Below, one piece after another: positions 16,810 to 24,666 of a stretch of DNA of 64,000 bases. The DNA is taken from assembly GCA_050698355.1 (NCBI GenBank), contig JBOHBN010000132.1, forward strand, positions 1 to 64,000. The letters run 5' to 3'. A program made the translations under genes and the position numbers. How positions within the stretch are numbered: position 1 is the first letter of the stretch; each line of letters starts with the position of its first letter. The notes beneath the pieces were generated by a model, which made no database searches, had not been told where the DNA came from, and was given only the letters and a program-made list of their open reading frames with translations. Origin of the DNA: JBOHBN01 sp050698355. Its GTDB lineage: Bacteria > Actinomycetota > Actinomycetes > Streptosporangiales > WHST01.

Positions 16810-18360
16810 TTAGTGGCCGCGCCCATGCCCGCCGCCGTGGCCGACGCAGATGTCCAGGACCGGGAGCTGCACGCAGATCCCCCGCGGTCCGGGATAGTCG
16901 GTCGGCGGCTTGGGTGAGTGGCTCGGCGGCTTGGGCGGCTGTGGTGGGTGCGCGGGCGTGGTCTCGTTCGGCGGTGGTTTCGAGTGCGTGGGCTCCGGAT
17001 GCGTCGGGTCCGGCTGCGGCGTCTGGGGCGGCTTGCTGGAGGTCGACTCGCTCGCGGTGGGGTCCGGCGCGGGTTGCTGCTGGTGTGTCGGTGGCTGGGT
17101 GGTCGGCTGGCTTGCCGGTGGGTGGGTGGCCGGGGTGGCCGCGGCGGCGGGCGCCGTGCTGGGCTTGCTGTTCTTCGTACCCGACTTGGACTTCGGGTGC
17201 TTCGACGGTGGCTTCTTGTGCTCCCCACCCCCGGAGCCGCCGGAACCACCGCCTCCGCCGCCGGAACCGCCGCTGCCGCCACCTCCGCCCGCGCCGCCAC
17301 CGCCGGTGGTCGCGCTCGGGTGGCTGCCGGCATCGAGCAGGCTCTCGCTACCCACGGTCGCCCATGCGGTCGCGCCGAGCACGAGCACGAGCCCGACGAC
17401 CACCGCGGCCGCCGCGGCGGGATTGCGTACCGTGCGCTGCCACCAGTGCCAGGCACCGGGGACGAACCCGAAGAGCGCGCCGTGCCCCGCGGCCGTGAGG
17501 TACGGGACCGCCGCGCCGCCCAGGACGATCGGCGCGAGCACGGAACGGAAGCCGGCGTTGACCTCGATCAGGTCCAGGTAGACGACCCGGCACGAGTCGC
17601 ACGTGTCCAGGTGCGTGCGGACGCGACCGCTCTCCCGGCTGCCGAGCTTGTCACGCACGTAACCGCCGAGCCGCTCGGTGCACCACCGGCAGTCCTTGCC
17701 CTCGGCGACCGCGAGGTGCTCTTGCAGGTAGAGCTGGCGCAGCCGCTCCCGGGCCCGGTAGGCGATCGCGGACACGGCATTGGGATTGAGGCCGAGCAGC
17801 GGAGCGACCTGGGCGGCCGACTCGCCCTCGACCTCGGTGTGCCACAGCACCGCCTGCCAGCGCTGCGGCAGGCCGGCGAAGGCGCGTGCTGCGTACGTCT
17901 GGTCGAGACCCCGCACGACGGGGTCCTCTTCCTCCGGTACCCGTGGCTCGAAGTCGGCGACGTCCTCGACCGGCTGTAGCCGGGCACCGGCCCGGCCACG
18001 GTCGACGTGAACCCGGCGCAGCGTGGTCAGAAGGTACGCGCGGACGGCGGACTCCGGGCCGCCACCACCCGTAACCGCGGTAAGCATCCGTGCGAACGCC
18101 TCGGATACGAGGTCGTCGGCCTCGGCCTTGTCGCGTGAAAGCACCCTGGCCAGCCGGATGGCGGCCTCGACGTGCCGCCGGTAGACGGCCTCGTACGCGT
18201 CGGCGTCGCCGTCGCGAACCGACGCGAGCAGGGCGGCGTCGCTCGGGGCCTCCGGCTCGATCGCGGGGCCGCCGCGTTCACCGTCCGGCCGGACATGACG
18301 ACCCGCCCGCGAGCGCACCTGCCCAACTCGCGGCTCCCCCGTATACCTCTCCTGAGCCAC
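16810..18360 (-). CDS. ECF-type sigma factor fused to zinc-finger anti-sigma, TM helix and Gly/Pro-rich extracytoplasmic tail
   Basis: A 516-aa composite protein from GTG 18360 (GGTGGA upstream). Residues ~40-100 are sigma region 2 (DADAYEAVYRRHVEAAIRLA, DDLVSEAFARML). Residues ~153-206 are region 4 (LPQRWQAVLWHTEVEGESAA, then a helix-turn-helix through YRARERLRQL). Residues 214-250 form a ZAS-like zinc motif with C214-x2-C217 and H240-x3-C244-x2-C247. One hydrophobic helix spans ~304-327. It is followed by a Gly/Ser tract (~342-369), Lys-rich and Pro/Thr-rich stretches, and a His/Gly-rich end with two cysteines. Sigma and anti-sigma are normally separate genes; a single-chain membrane-tethered sigma suggests release by proteolysis or conformational change. 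It is divergent from the GGDEF-like gene. Confidence 0.88.
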   Translation of the reverse strand: MAQERYTGEPRVGQVRSRAGRHVRPDGERGGPAIEPEAPSDAALLASVRDGDADAYEAVYRRHVEAAIRLARVLSRDKAEADDLVSEAFARMLTAVTGGGGPESAVRAYLLTTLRRVHVDRGRAGARLQPVEDVADFEPRVPEEEDPVVRGLDQTYAARAFAGLPQRWQAVLWHTEVEGESAAQVAPLLGLNPNAVSAIAYRARERLRQLYLQEHLAVAEGKDCRWCTERLGGYVRDKLGSRESGRVRTHLDTCDSCRVVYLDLIEVNAGFRSVLAPIVLGGAAVPYLTAAGHGALFGFVPGAWHWWQRTVRNPAAAAAVVVGLVLVLGATAWATVGSESLLDAGSHPSATTGGGGAGGGGGSGGSGGGGGGSGGSGGGEHKKPPSKHPKSKSGTKNSKPSTAPAAAATPATHPPASQPTTQPPTHQQQPAPDPTASESTSSKPPQTPQPDPTHPEPTHSKPPPNETTPAHPPQPPKPPSHSPKPPTDYPGPRGICVQLPVLDICVGHGGGHGRGH

Positions 18361-18625
18361 TCCACCGAAGCATACGGAAACTCGAAAAAGTTCGGGGAAG
18401 TCGCGTCATACCGCCCGGCCTGCGCCGTCCCCTCATCAACGGAGTCTCCGCCCCCGCCGGATCGAAACCGATCGGCCGGTGGGGTCGGCCGAGCGCCGGA
18501 GCTACCGAGGTCTCGTGGGGGGATGAGCCGGTAGGCGCCAGGACCGCTGGCGCGCCCGGGCCACCTTGAGGGGGGCAATGGTCCGGGCCTCCGGCCCTCC
18601 ACACCGAAGGGGGGAGTGAGGTCGC

Positions 18626-19456
18626 GTGCACAGGCGCTGCGTGGTGGCGACGCCCCAACGGGGGCGGTGTCGGCGCCACACGCGTGCAGGCGCGCCGGGA
18701 TTACCGGACATCGCGTCTGATCGGCGTGCACTGCGCGCGGGCTGGTTGGCGACTTCGCTGATGGACGGATGGCGTTTCCCCGGCGACTGGGGCGTCGCCG
18801 CGGTCGATGCCGTCCTGGATGCCGTCGTCGCCGGCGACGGCCTGGTGGAGCCCTGCGCCCGCCTGGGTGCTGCCCGGGGTGAGGCGGGCGTGGGGCTCGT
18901 CGAGGCGTTCGACGACCTCTGGGCGCTGTTCGCGGTAACGCGGATCGACCCGTGCGCGTGGGTCGTCAGATCTTTTTCTGTGGCCTACGTAGAGTCAATG
19001 CCGGCTCACACTTCGTGTACGGAGAGTGGTCATCCCCTGACCGGTGTCGCGCCGGTCGGCTACCTGCGCGTCCGCGTGGGCGAGCTCTACCGCGAGGCGC
19101 GGGCCACCAGCGTGCCCGTACACCGGCGGTACGGGCTGCTCGTCGTCCGCGTCCCGCCGACACCGTCGGGCTGGCCGGGCATCGCGCAGCAACTGGCCAT
19201 CGGGCGCGCTCTCTGCGACACGTTCGACGCCGGGGAGACCGTGGCGAGCGCAGGCCCGTCCACGACGGTGGTGCTGACCCGCCCCGGTTGCCCGGTCGTT
19301 CCGGATGGCCTGCCCGACCTGCTGCGGTCCGCGGCCGGCAGTGCCGTGGCCGTCCAGGCACTGCGGCCGCCGGTGACGCTGCCCGGCGCCCACCTCCTGC
19401 TCGACCAGCTGGCCGAGCCACTACCGGTCGACCGGCAAGGAGGAGGTGAACCATGA
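18626..19456 (+). CDS. Degenerate GGDEF-domain-like regulatory protein
   Basis: A 276-aa protein from GTG 18626, preceded by AAGGGGGGAG with 9-bp spacing. The N-terminal helical part (GVAAVDAVLDAVVAGDGLVE, GEAGVGLVEAFDDLWALF) and the C-terminal part from PLTGVAPVGYLRVRVGELYR onward resemble actinobacterial proteins with a GGDEF-like fold. The signature GG(D/E)EF is absent: the equivalent position reads ASAGPSTTVVL. It is therefore unlikely to make c-di-GMP and may bind a nucleotide or partner. The stop overlaps the next ORF (ATGA). Divergent from the fused sigma factor, which may share the 265-bp promoter region; functional linkage is inference. Confidence 0.72.
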   Translation: MHRRCVVATPQRGRCRRHTRAGAPGLPDIASDRRALRAGWLATSLMDGWRFPGDWGVAAVDAVLDAVVAGDGLVEPCARLGAARGEAGVGLVEAFDDLWALFAVTRIDPCAWVVRSFSVAYVESMPAHTSCTESGHPLTGVAPVGYLRVRVGELYREARATSVPVHRRYGLLVVRVPPTPSGWPGIAQQLAIGRALCDTFDAGETVASAGPSTTVVLTRPGCPVVPDGLPDLLRSAAGSAVAVQALRPPVTLPGAHLLLDQLAEPLPVDRQGGGEP

Positions 19457-19620
19457 CACGGGGCCAGCACCGGCGTCCGGAGCTGCGGCTTCGGGAGCGC
19501 CTGGCGAAGCTGCTCGCCGGGGGCGGCACGCACCGCAACCATGCGGGCGACGATGCCGCGCCGAAGCCGGCGGGAGCGCCGGCCGAGGGACGGCACCGGA
19601 GCCGCGACAACGCCGCCTGA
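19453..19620 (+). CDS. Small basic 55-aa protein coupled to the GGDEF-like gene
   Basis: ATG 19453 lies 5 bp after a near-consensus AGGAGGTG and overlaps the upstream stop (ATGA), a strong sign of translation. The product starts MTRGQHRRPELRLRERLAKL and continues Arg/Gly/Ala-rich to the stop at 19620. It has no membrane segment and no recognised family; the first 20 residues could form a basic amphipathic helix. Function unknown. Confidence 0.6.
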   Translation: MTRGQHRRPELRLRERLAKLLAGGGTHRNHAGDDAAPKPAGAPAEGRHRSRDNAA

Positions 19621-19720
19621 ACGGTGACGACTCATCACCGTCCACAGATGTCGTCGCGGACCCCTCTTGTAATCGTCCTGGCACCCATGCTGGGTGACAT
19701 GGCGACCGAGAAGGGGCACG

Positions 19721-20275
19721 ATGATGACCGTGACGGCACTGCCCCATGAGCCCGAGTGGACCGTCGACGATCTCGACGCGCTGCCCGACGACGGCCTGCA
19801 GTACGAGCTGCTCGACGGGCTGCTGCTCGTGACCCCTGTGCCCATTCCGATCCACCAGGGCGTCATCGGAAACCTGTACCTGGTTCTGCGGGATGCCTGC
19901 CCGGCAGGACTCACCGTGTTCCTCGCGCCGCTCGACTGGCGCCCCGATCTGCGTACGTCCCTGCAGCCGGACCTACTGGTCGTGCGCAGGGACGAGATCG
20001 GCGAGAAGAATGTCACCTACCCCGAGCTTGCGCTTGCCGTGGAGGTGCTGTCACCGAGCACGCGCCGCAAGGACCTGGTGTTGAAGCGGTCGAAGTACGA
20101 GGATGCGGGCGTCGGCTCGTACTGGGTCGTGGACCCGAAGGAGCCGTCCGTCCAGGCGTGGGATCTCGTCGATGGCCGGTACGTCGAGACGGGGGTCGCA
20201 CGCGGAGCCGAGCCCGTCACACTCGACCGGCCGTTCCCCGTGACGCTGATCCCTGCCGACCTCGCCCAACTCTGA
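19721..20275 (+). CDS. Uma2-family (DUF820) putative restriction-endonuclease-fold protein
   Basis: A 184-aa protein from ATG 19721 (GAGAAGGGG upstream). Uma2 hallmarks: YELLDGLLLVTP near residue 30, SLQPDLLVVRRDEI with the PD...Dx-type acidic residue, LALAVEVLSPSTRRKDLVLK (ExK-like), YEDAGVGSYWVVDPKEPSVQ. The fold is that of PD-(D/E)XK nucleases; the cellular role of this common actinobacterial and cyanobacterial family is unknown. A paralogue is at 34572. It converges on ftsK with a 4-bp gap. Confidence 0.9.
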   Translation: MMTVTALPHEPEWTVDDLDALPDDGLQYELLDGLLLVTPVPIPIHQGVIGNLYLVLRDACPAGLTVFLAPLDWRPDLRTSLQPDLLVVRRDEIGEKNVTYPELALAVEVLSPSTRRKDLVLKRSKYEDAGVGSYWVVDPKEPSVQAWDLVDGRYVETGVARGAEPVTLDRPFPVTLIPADLAQL

Positions 20276-20279
20276 AGAC

Positions 20280-22820
20280 CTACGGCTCGTCGGCTTCCGG
20301 GTCGTCGTCGGGTTCGGCCGGCGGGTCCTCGCCGCGCAACGAGGCCAGCATGGCGGCCAGGTCGTCCGGCTTGACGAGCACGTCACGGGCCTTGGAACCC
20401 TCGCTGGCGCCGACGACGCCGCGGCTCTCCAGGATGTCCATCAGACGGCCGGCCTTCGCGAACCCGACGCGCAGCTTGCGCTGCAGCATCGAGGTAGAGC
20501 CGAATTGCGTCGTGACGACCAGCTCGGTGGCCTGGCAGACGAGCTCGAGGTCGTCGCCGATGTCGTCGTCCAGCTGCTTCTTCTGTGCCTGGCCGGCGGT
20601 GACGTCCTCGCGGTAGTGCGGGTCGGCTTGCTGCTTGGTGTGCGCGACGACCTCACGGACCTCCGACTCCGGCACCCACGCGCCCTGGAGGCGCATCGAC
20701 TTGCTCGCGCCCATCGGCAGGAACAGCGCGTCGCCCTGGCCGATCAGCTTCTCCGCGCCGGGCTGGTCGAGCACCACCCTGCTGTCGGCGAGCGAGGAGG
20801 TCGCGAACGCGAGCCGGGACGGCACGTTCGCCTTGATCAGGCCGGTGACGACGTCGACGCTCGGTCGCTGGGTGGCGAGCACGAGGTGGATGCCGGCGGC
20901 GCGGGCGAGCTGGGTGATGCGGACGATGCAGTCCTCCACGTCGCGCGGGGCGACCATCATCAGGTCGGCCAGCTCGTCCACCACCACGGCGAGGTACGGG
21001 TACGGCTTGTACTCCTTGTCGCTGCCGAGCGGTGCCTGCAGCTTGCCCGACCTGATCGCCTTGTTGAAGTCGTCGACGTGCCGGTACCCGCTCGTGGCCA
21101 GGTCGTCGTACCTGCGGTCCATCTCCGCGACGACCCACTGCAGCGCCTCGGCCGCCTTCTTCGGGCTCGTGATGATCGGGGTGATCAGGTGCGGCACCCC
21201 GTTGTACGAGGTGAGCTCCACCCGCTTCGGGTCGACGAGCACCATCCGCACCTCGTCCGGCGTCGCTCGCATGAGCAGCGACGTGATGAGCGTGTTGATG
21301 CAGCTGGACTTCCCGGAACCGGTGGCGCCGGCGATGAGGACGTGCGGCATCTTCGCGAGGTTCGCGACCACGTAGCCGCCCTCGACGTCCTTGCCGAGCC
21401 CGACGAGCAGCGGGTGGTGGTCGGCGGTCGCCTGCTTGGCGCGCAGGACGTCGCCGAGACTGACGTTCTCCTTGTCAGTGTTCGGGATCTCGATGCCGAT
21501 CGCCGACTTGCCGGGAATCGGCGACAGGATGCGTACATCGGCGCTCTTGACCGCGAGCGCGATGTTGCGGGAGAGGGCGGTGACGCGCTCCACCTTGACC
21601 GCCGGACCCAGCTCGACCTCGTACCGCGTGACCGTCGGCCCGCGCGCGAAGCCGGTGACCTGCGCGTCCACCGAGAACTGCTCGAACACCTCGGTCAACG
21701 CCTCGACGACGGTGTCGTTCGCCTTGGTGCGTGCCTGCGGCTTGGTGCCGGGCGCGAGCATCGACGCGGGAGGGAGCGCGTAGTCGCCCTTCAGCACCAG
21801 CTGCTCCGCGGTCGACGGCAGCGGGGCCGGTTCCGGCGGCTGCGAGGCCGGGACCGCTGCCGGCTCCTGCGGCGTGGTTTTCGACCCTTCCGGCACGACG
21901 GGTGAGGTGAACGGCTCGTCCCCCGCGCGATTCTGCCCGCCGTCCTGGCTGGCACTGGCCACCCGGCGGCGGGACGTCTTCCGGCGCAGCGAGGCGACCG
22001 GGGCGTCGACCCCCGCGTCGGTCGGCTCGTCCCCCCCGTCCCGGTGCCGCCGGGCGTGCAGCTTGGCGCGTAGCTCCCGGATGCGGCCCGCGATGCCGTG
22101 CACCGGCGTACCGGTCAGCACCAGCAACCCGAACAGGGCGAGCAGGACCAGCAGCGGTACGGCGAGGTACGGCGAGAGCAACGACGCCAGCGGGGCGGAC
22201 GCGAGGTACCCGACGATGCCGCCGGCCGCGCGCATGGCCGCCGCGCCTTCCTGCGGGCGTGGCAGGCCGAATGCGATGTGCACCACGCCGAGCGTGGCCA
22301 CGAGCAGCGCGCTCCAGCCGATGACGATCCGGCCGGTGGCGGCGTTGCGGTCCGGGTGCCGGAGCAGGCGCCACGAGGCGAGCCCGAGCAGCAGCGGGAC
22401 GACAAGGCCGAGCCGGCCGGCAGCGCCGACGACGACGGCGACGATGACCGTGCCGGCGACGCCCGGCAGGTGCCACCACACCGCAACGGCCACCACCACC
22501 GCGAGCGCCAGGTAGAACAGCCCGAGGCCGTCCCTGCGCTGCTCCGGCTCCAGGTCGCGGGCGCCGTTCTCCACCGCGCGCACCCCGCGGCCGACGGTGT
22601 GGCCGACGAGCAGCCAGGCACCCGACACGCCCTTCCAGAGCAGGCCCGCGATCACCACGATCGGGTCGGGCGAGCGGAGCGCCGCGCTGCGCTTGCGGGT
22701 CGACCCCGTCCGCCGCTTCTGCGGCGACTTGCGGGTACGCCGCTTCGACGACGTGCCGCTGCGCGATCGCGTCGTCGACCGGCTGCTGCCGCTCGGCCTG
22801 CTTGTCGTACGGGTGGCCAC
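20280..22820 (-). CDS. ftsK: DNA translocase FtsK/SpoIIIE
   Basis: About 846 aa from GTG 22820 behind GGTGGGGAT; the open frame upstream to 22997 is non-conserved. The N-terminal basic segment is followed by about four transmembrane helices (residues ~45-215) and a Pro/Ser linker. The motor domain carries Walker A AGATGSGKSS and Walker B LAVVVDELADLMM, with RLAFATSSLADSRVVLDQPG. The C-terminal winged-helix gamma domain (TQFGSTSMLQRKLRVGFAKA and GSKARDVL) recognises polar chromosomal sequences. It pumps DNA during septation or sporulation. Confidence 0.96.
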   Translation of the reverse strand: MATRTTSRPSGSSRSTTRSRSGTSSKRRTRKSPQKRRTGSTRKRSAALRSPDPIVVIAGLLWKGVSGAWLLVGHTVGRGVRAVENGARDLEPEQRRDGLGLFYLALAVVVAVAVWWHLPGVAGTVIVAVVVGAAGRLGLVVPLLLGLASWRLLRHPDRNAATGRIVIGWSALLVATLGVVHIAFGLPRPQEGAAAMRAAGGIVGYLASAPLASLLSPYLAVPLLVLLALFGLLVLTGTPVHGIAGRIRELRAKLHARRHRDGGDEPTDAGVDAPVASLRRKTSRRRVASASQDGGQNRAGDEPFTSPVVPEGSKTTPQEPAAVPASQPPEPAPLPSTAEQLVLKGDYALPPASMLAPGTKPQARTKANDTVVEALTEVFEQFSVDAQVTGFARGPTVTRYEVELGPAVKVERVTALSRNIALAVKSADVRILSPIPGKSAIGIEIPNTDKENVSLGDVLRAKQATADHHPLLVGLGKDVEGGYVVANLAKMPHVLIAGATGSGKSSCINTLITSLLMRATPDEVRMVLVDPKRVELTSYNGVPHLITPIITSPKKAAEALQWVVAEMDRRYDDLATSGYRHVDDFNKAIRSGKLQAPLGSDKEYKPYPYLAVVVDELADLMMVAPRDVEDCIVRITQLARAAGIHLVLATQRPSVDVVTGLIKANVPSRLAFATSSLADSRVVLDQPGAEKLIGQGDALFLPMGASKSMRLQGAWVPESEVREVVAHTKQQADPHYREDVTAGQAQKKQLDDDIGDDLELVCQATELVVTTQFGSTSMLQRKLRVGFAKAGRLMDILESRGVVGASEGSKARDVLVKPDDLAAMLASLRGEDPPAEPDDDPEADEP

Positions 22821-22876
22821 ATCCCCACCGTATCCACTTTCGCCACAGCGGCACCACCAGCAACACTCCCCGGTGT

Positions 22877-23008
22877 CGCTAAGAACGTGCTTGGAGAGAT
22901 CGGGTCGAAGTCGACTCCCTGTGGGCCTGGCCGGGCCAGCCTGCCGGCGACTCTGCCATACCGTTAGCCCCTTCCTGGGCGGTTGGTCTCCAAACACGTT
23001 CTTATAGC
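22877..23008. repeat. Inverted-repeat-bounded 132-bp segment between ftsK and panC
   Basis: AAGAACGTGCTTGGAGA at 22881-22897 matches in inverse orientation TCTCCAAACACGTTCTT at 22987-23003 with one mismatch; CGCT/AGCG extends both ends. The right arm ends at the panC start codon. It may be a miniature inverted-repeat element or a paired operator; no target duplication is obvious. Confidence 0.6.
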
Positions 23009-23875
23009 GTGACGACCGTGAGAACGCTGCGTACGGTCGACGAGCTCCGCGCCGCCCTCGACCCAGTGCGCCGCGCGCAGCAGCCCGTGGGGCTCGTACC
23101 GACCATGGGGGCCCTGCACGAGGGACACCTGTCGCTCATCCGGCGGGCCCGGGAACAGTGCGCGGTCGTCGTCGTGTCGCTGTTCGTCAACCCCGCCCAG
23201 TTCGGGCGAACCGCCGACCTCGCCACGTACCCCCGCGACGAGCAGCGCGATGCGGCGCTCGTCGAGGGCGCCGGCGCGGACATCCTGTTCGCGCCGCCTG
23301 CGGACGTGGTCTACCCGACGGGATTCGCGACCTCGGTGCGCGTGGAAGGGGCACTGACGCGCACCCTCGAGGGCGCGTGCCGCGGTGCCGCGCATTTCCA
23401 CGGGGTGACGACCGTGGTCACCAAGCTGCTCACGATGACCCGGCCAGACGCCGCGTACTTCGGGCAGAAGGACGCGCAGCAGCTCGCGGTCGTCCGCCGG
23501 CTCGTCACCGACCTCGACCTGCCCGTGCGTATCGAGGGCTGCCCGACCGTACGCGAGCCCGACGGTCTCGCCATGTCCAGCAGGAACGCACACCTGCAGG
23601 GGGAGGAGCGGGAGCGGGCCGTGGCCCTGTACGAGGCGCTCGAGGCGGCGCGGTCCCGCGTACGGCAGGGCGAGCGGGACGTACGACCCATCCGGGAGGC
23701 TGCGCTGGAGGCGATGCGCGCGCGTGCGGTCGAGCCCGAGTACGCCGCGCTCGTCCAGCCGGACTCGCTGGCGCCGGTCGAGTCGATCACCGGCCCTGCG
23801 CTCCTCGCGGTCGCCACCCACATCGGCGACACGAGGCTGATCGACAACACGATCCTCCATCCCGCCTCTCAGTAG
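23009..23875 (+). CDS. panC: Pantothenate synthetase
   Basis: A 288-aa enzyme from GTG 23009. Signatures of the nucleotidyltransferase-fold family are intact: VPTMGALHEGHLSLIRRARE with the HEGH box, VSLFVNPAQFGR, DILFAPPADVVYP, YFGQKDAQQLAVVRRLV and MSSRNAHL. It condenses pantoate and beta-alanine with ATP, the last step to vitamin B5 and CoA. No ribosome site is visible before the start, and GTG 23018 is an alternative. No panB or panD is nearby in the window. Confidence 0.95.
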   Translation: MTTVRTLRTVDELRAALDPVRRAQQPVGLVPTMGALHEGHLSLIRRAREQCAVVVVSLFVNPAQFGRTADLATYPRDEQRDAALVEGAGADILFAPPADVVYPTGFATSVRVEGALTRTLEGACRGAAHFHGVTTVVTKLLTMTRPDAAYFGQKDAQQLAVVRRLVTDLDLPVRIEGCPTVREPDGLAMSSRNAHLQGEERERAVALYEALEAARSRVRQGERDVRPIREAALEAMRARAVEPEYAALVQPDSLAPVESITGPALLAVATHIGDTRLIDNTILHPASQ

Positions 23876-23889
23876 GTCGCTCCTGGGAG

Positions 23890-23936
23890 GGGCCGCAAGG
23901 TGCCCGCCATGCCTTCATGAGGGCCGCAAGGTGCCC
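23890..23936. repeat. Direct 16-bp repeat after panC
   Basis: GGGCCGCAAGGTGCCC occurs at 23890-23905 and 23921-23936, with CCTTCATGA between. Related words AAGGTGCCC and CTTCATG recur near 63640-63687, suggesting a dispersed family at gene 3' ends. Confidence 0.7.
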
Positions 23937-23964
23937 ACGCGGCCGGAGCGAGACGCGACGGCGG

Positions 23965-24567
23965 CTAGCCGTCCGGACGGTTCGCCGCAGTGATCAGCTC
24001 CTCGGCCACCTGCGTCACCGCCGCACGCACGTCCTCGGGGTCGTGCTGGCCGGCGTCACCGAACGGGTTGCCGTCCAGCATCCGCGCGCCCGAGCCGAAC
24101 GCGACCGTGCCGACGTGGATGGAGAGGACCGCAGCGAGTGCCCGCACCTGGTCGACCAGCGGCGCGTCGGGCGGCCGAACAAGCGTGTTGACCCGCCTCA
24201 TCACATCGCGGAACCGCCGTCCGATCCCGGACTCACGCATCTGGGTTGGGGCCTGCTGGACGAACCGTACCGACTTGAACCTGCGCTCGACGATACCGGC
24301 ATAGCTCCGCACGAACTCCGTTCTCGCCGAGGCGTCCGCGGGTGCTGCCTCCGCCCAGTCCAGCAGTGCCTCCACCTCACTGAGGTAGTCCTCGAGGACG
24401 CTCTGGAGGATGTCCTCCTTGCTCTTGAAGTGGTAGTACAGCGCGGCCTTGGTGACGTCGAGCCGCTCGGCGATCTCGCGCAGTGAGGTCTTGTCGTAGC
24501 CCTGCTCGCCGAACAGGTCGAGAGCGACCTGCTGGATGCGCTGGCGCGTGCTGGCTGACTCGCTCAT
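23965..24567 (-). CDS. TetR-family repressor, likely of the divergent DHA2 exporter
   Basis: A 200-aa protein starting at ATG 24567. The N-terminal helix-turn-helix is classic TetR: RIQQVALDLFGEQGYDKTSL, REIAERLDVTKAALYYHFKS, KEDIL. The C-terminal ligand domain is generic. It is divergent from a drug exporter gene with ~100 bp between them that contains GTAAG-type dyads, the standard TetR/efflux arrangement. A longer frame start at 24651 runs into the operator region and is rejected. Confidence 0.92.
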   Translation of the reverse strand: MSESASTRQRIQQVALDLFGEQGYDKTSLREIAERLDVTKAALYYHFKSKEDILQSVLEDYLSEVEALLDWAEAAPADASARTEFVRSYAGIVERRFKSVRFVQQAPTQMRESGIGRRFRDVMRRVNTLVRPPDAPLVDQVRALAAVLSIHVGTVAFGSGARMLDGNPFGDAGQHDPEDVRAAVTQVAEELITAANRPDG

Positions 24568-24589
24568 GCGGCTCAGGTTAACAAACCTA

Positions 24590-24651
24590 CTTGACGACCG
24601 GCTAGTAAGCCGCTTACCGTGCGACAAGTAAGCGTACTTACCGGTCGACAA
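24590..24651. promoter_or_regulatory. TetR operator region and exporter promoter
   Basis: Two dyads: GTAAGC-C-GCTTAC (24605-24617) and GTAAG-CGTA-CTTAC (24628-24641). They are framed by a wider imperfect inverted repeat (CTTGACGACCGG / CCGGTCGACAAG). A plus-strand promoter candidate TTGACG (24591-24596), 18-bp spacer, TACCGT (24615-24620) overlaps the first dyad, so repressor binding would block it. Confidence 0.6.
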
Positions 24652-24666
24652 GCAAGGACTCTTCGG

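Noticed and set aside
17100..17330. Dense short repeats resembling a repeat array
   Set aside because: They encode Gly- and Pro/Thr-rich tracts of the fused sigma protein in frame; no direct-repeat/spacer regularity, so not CRISPR.
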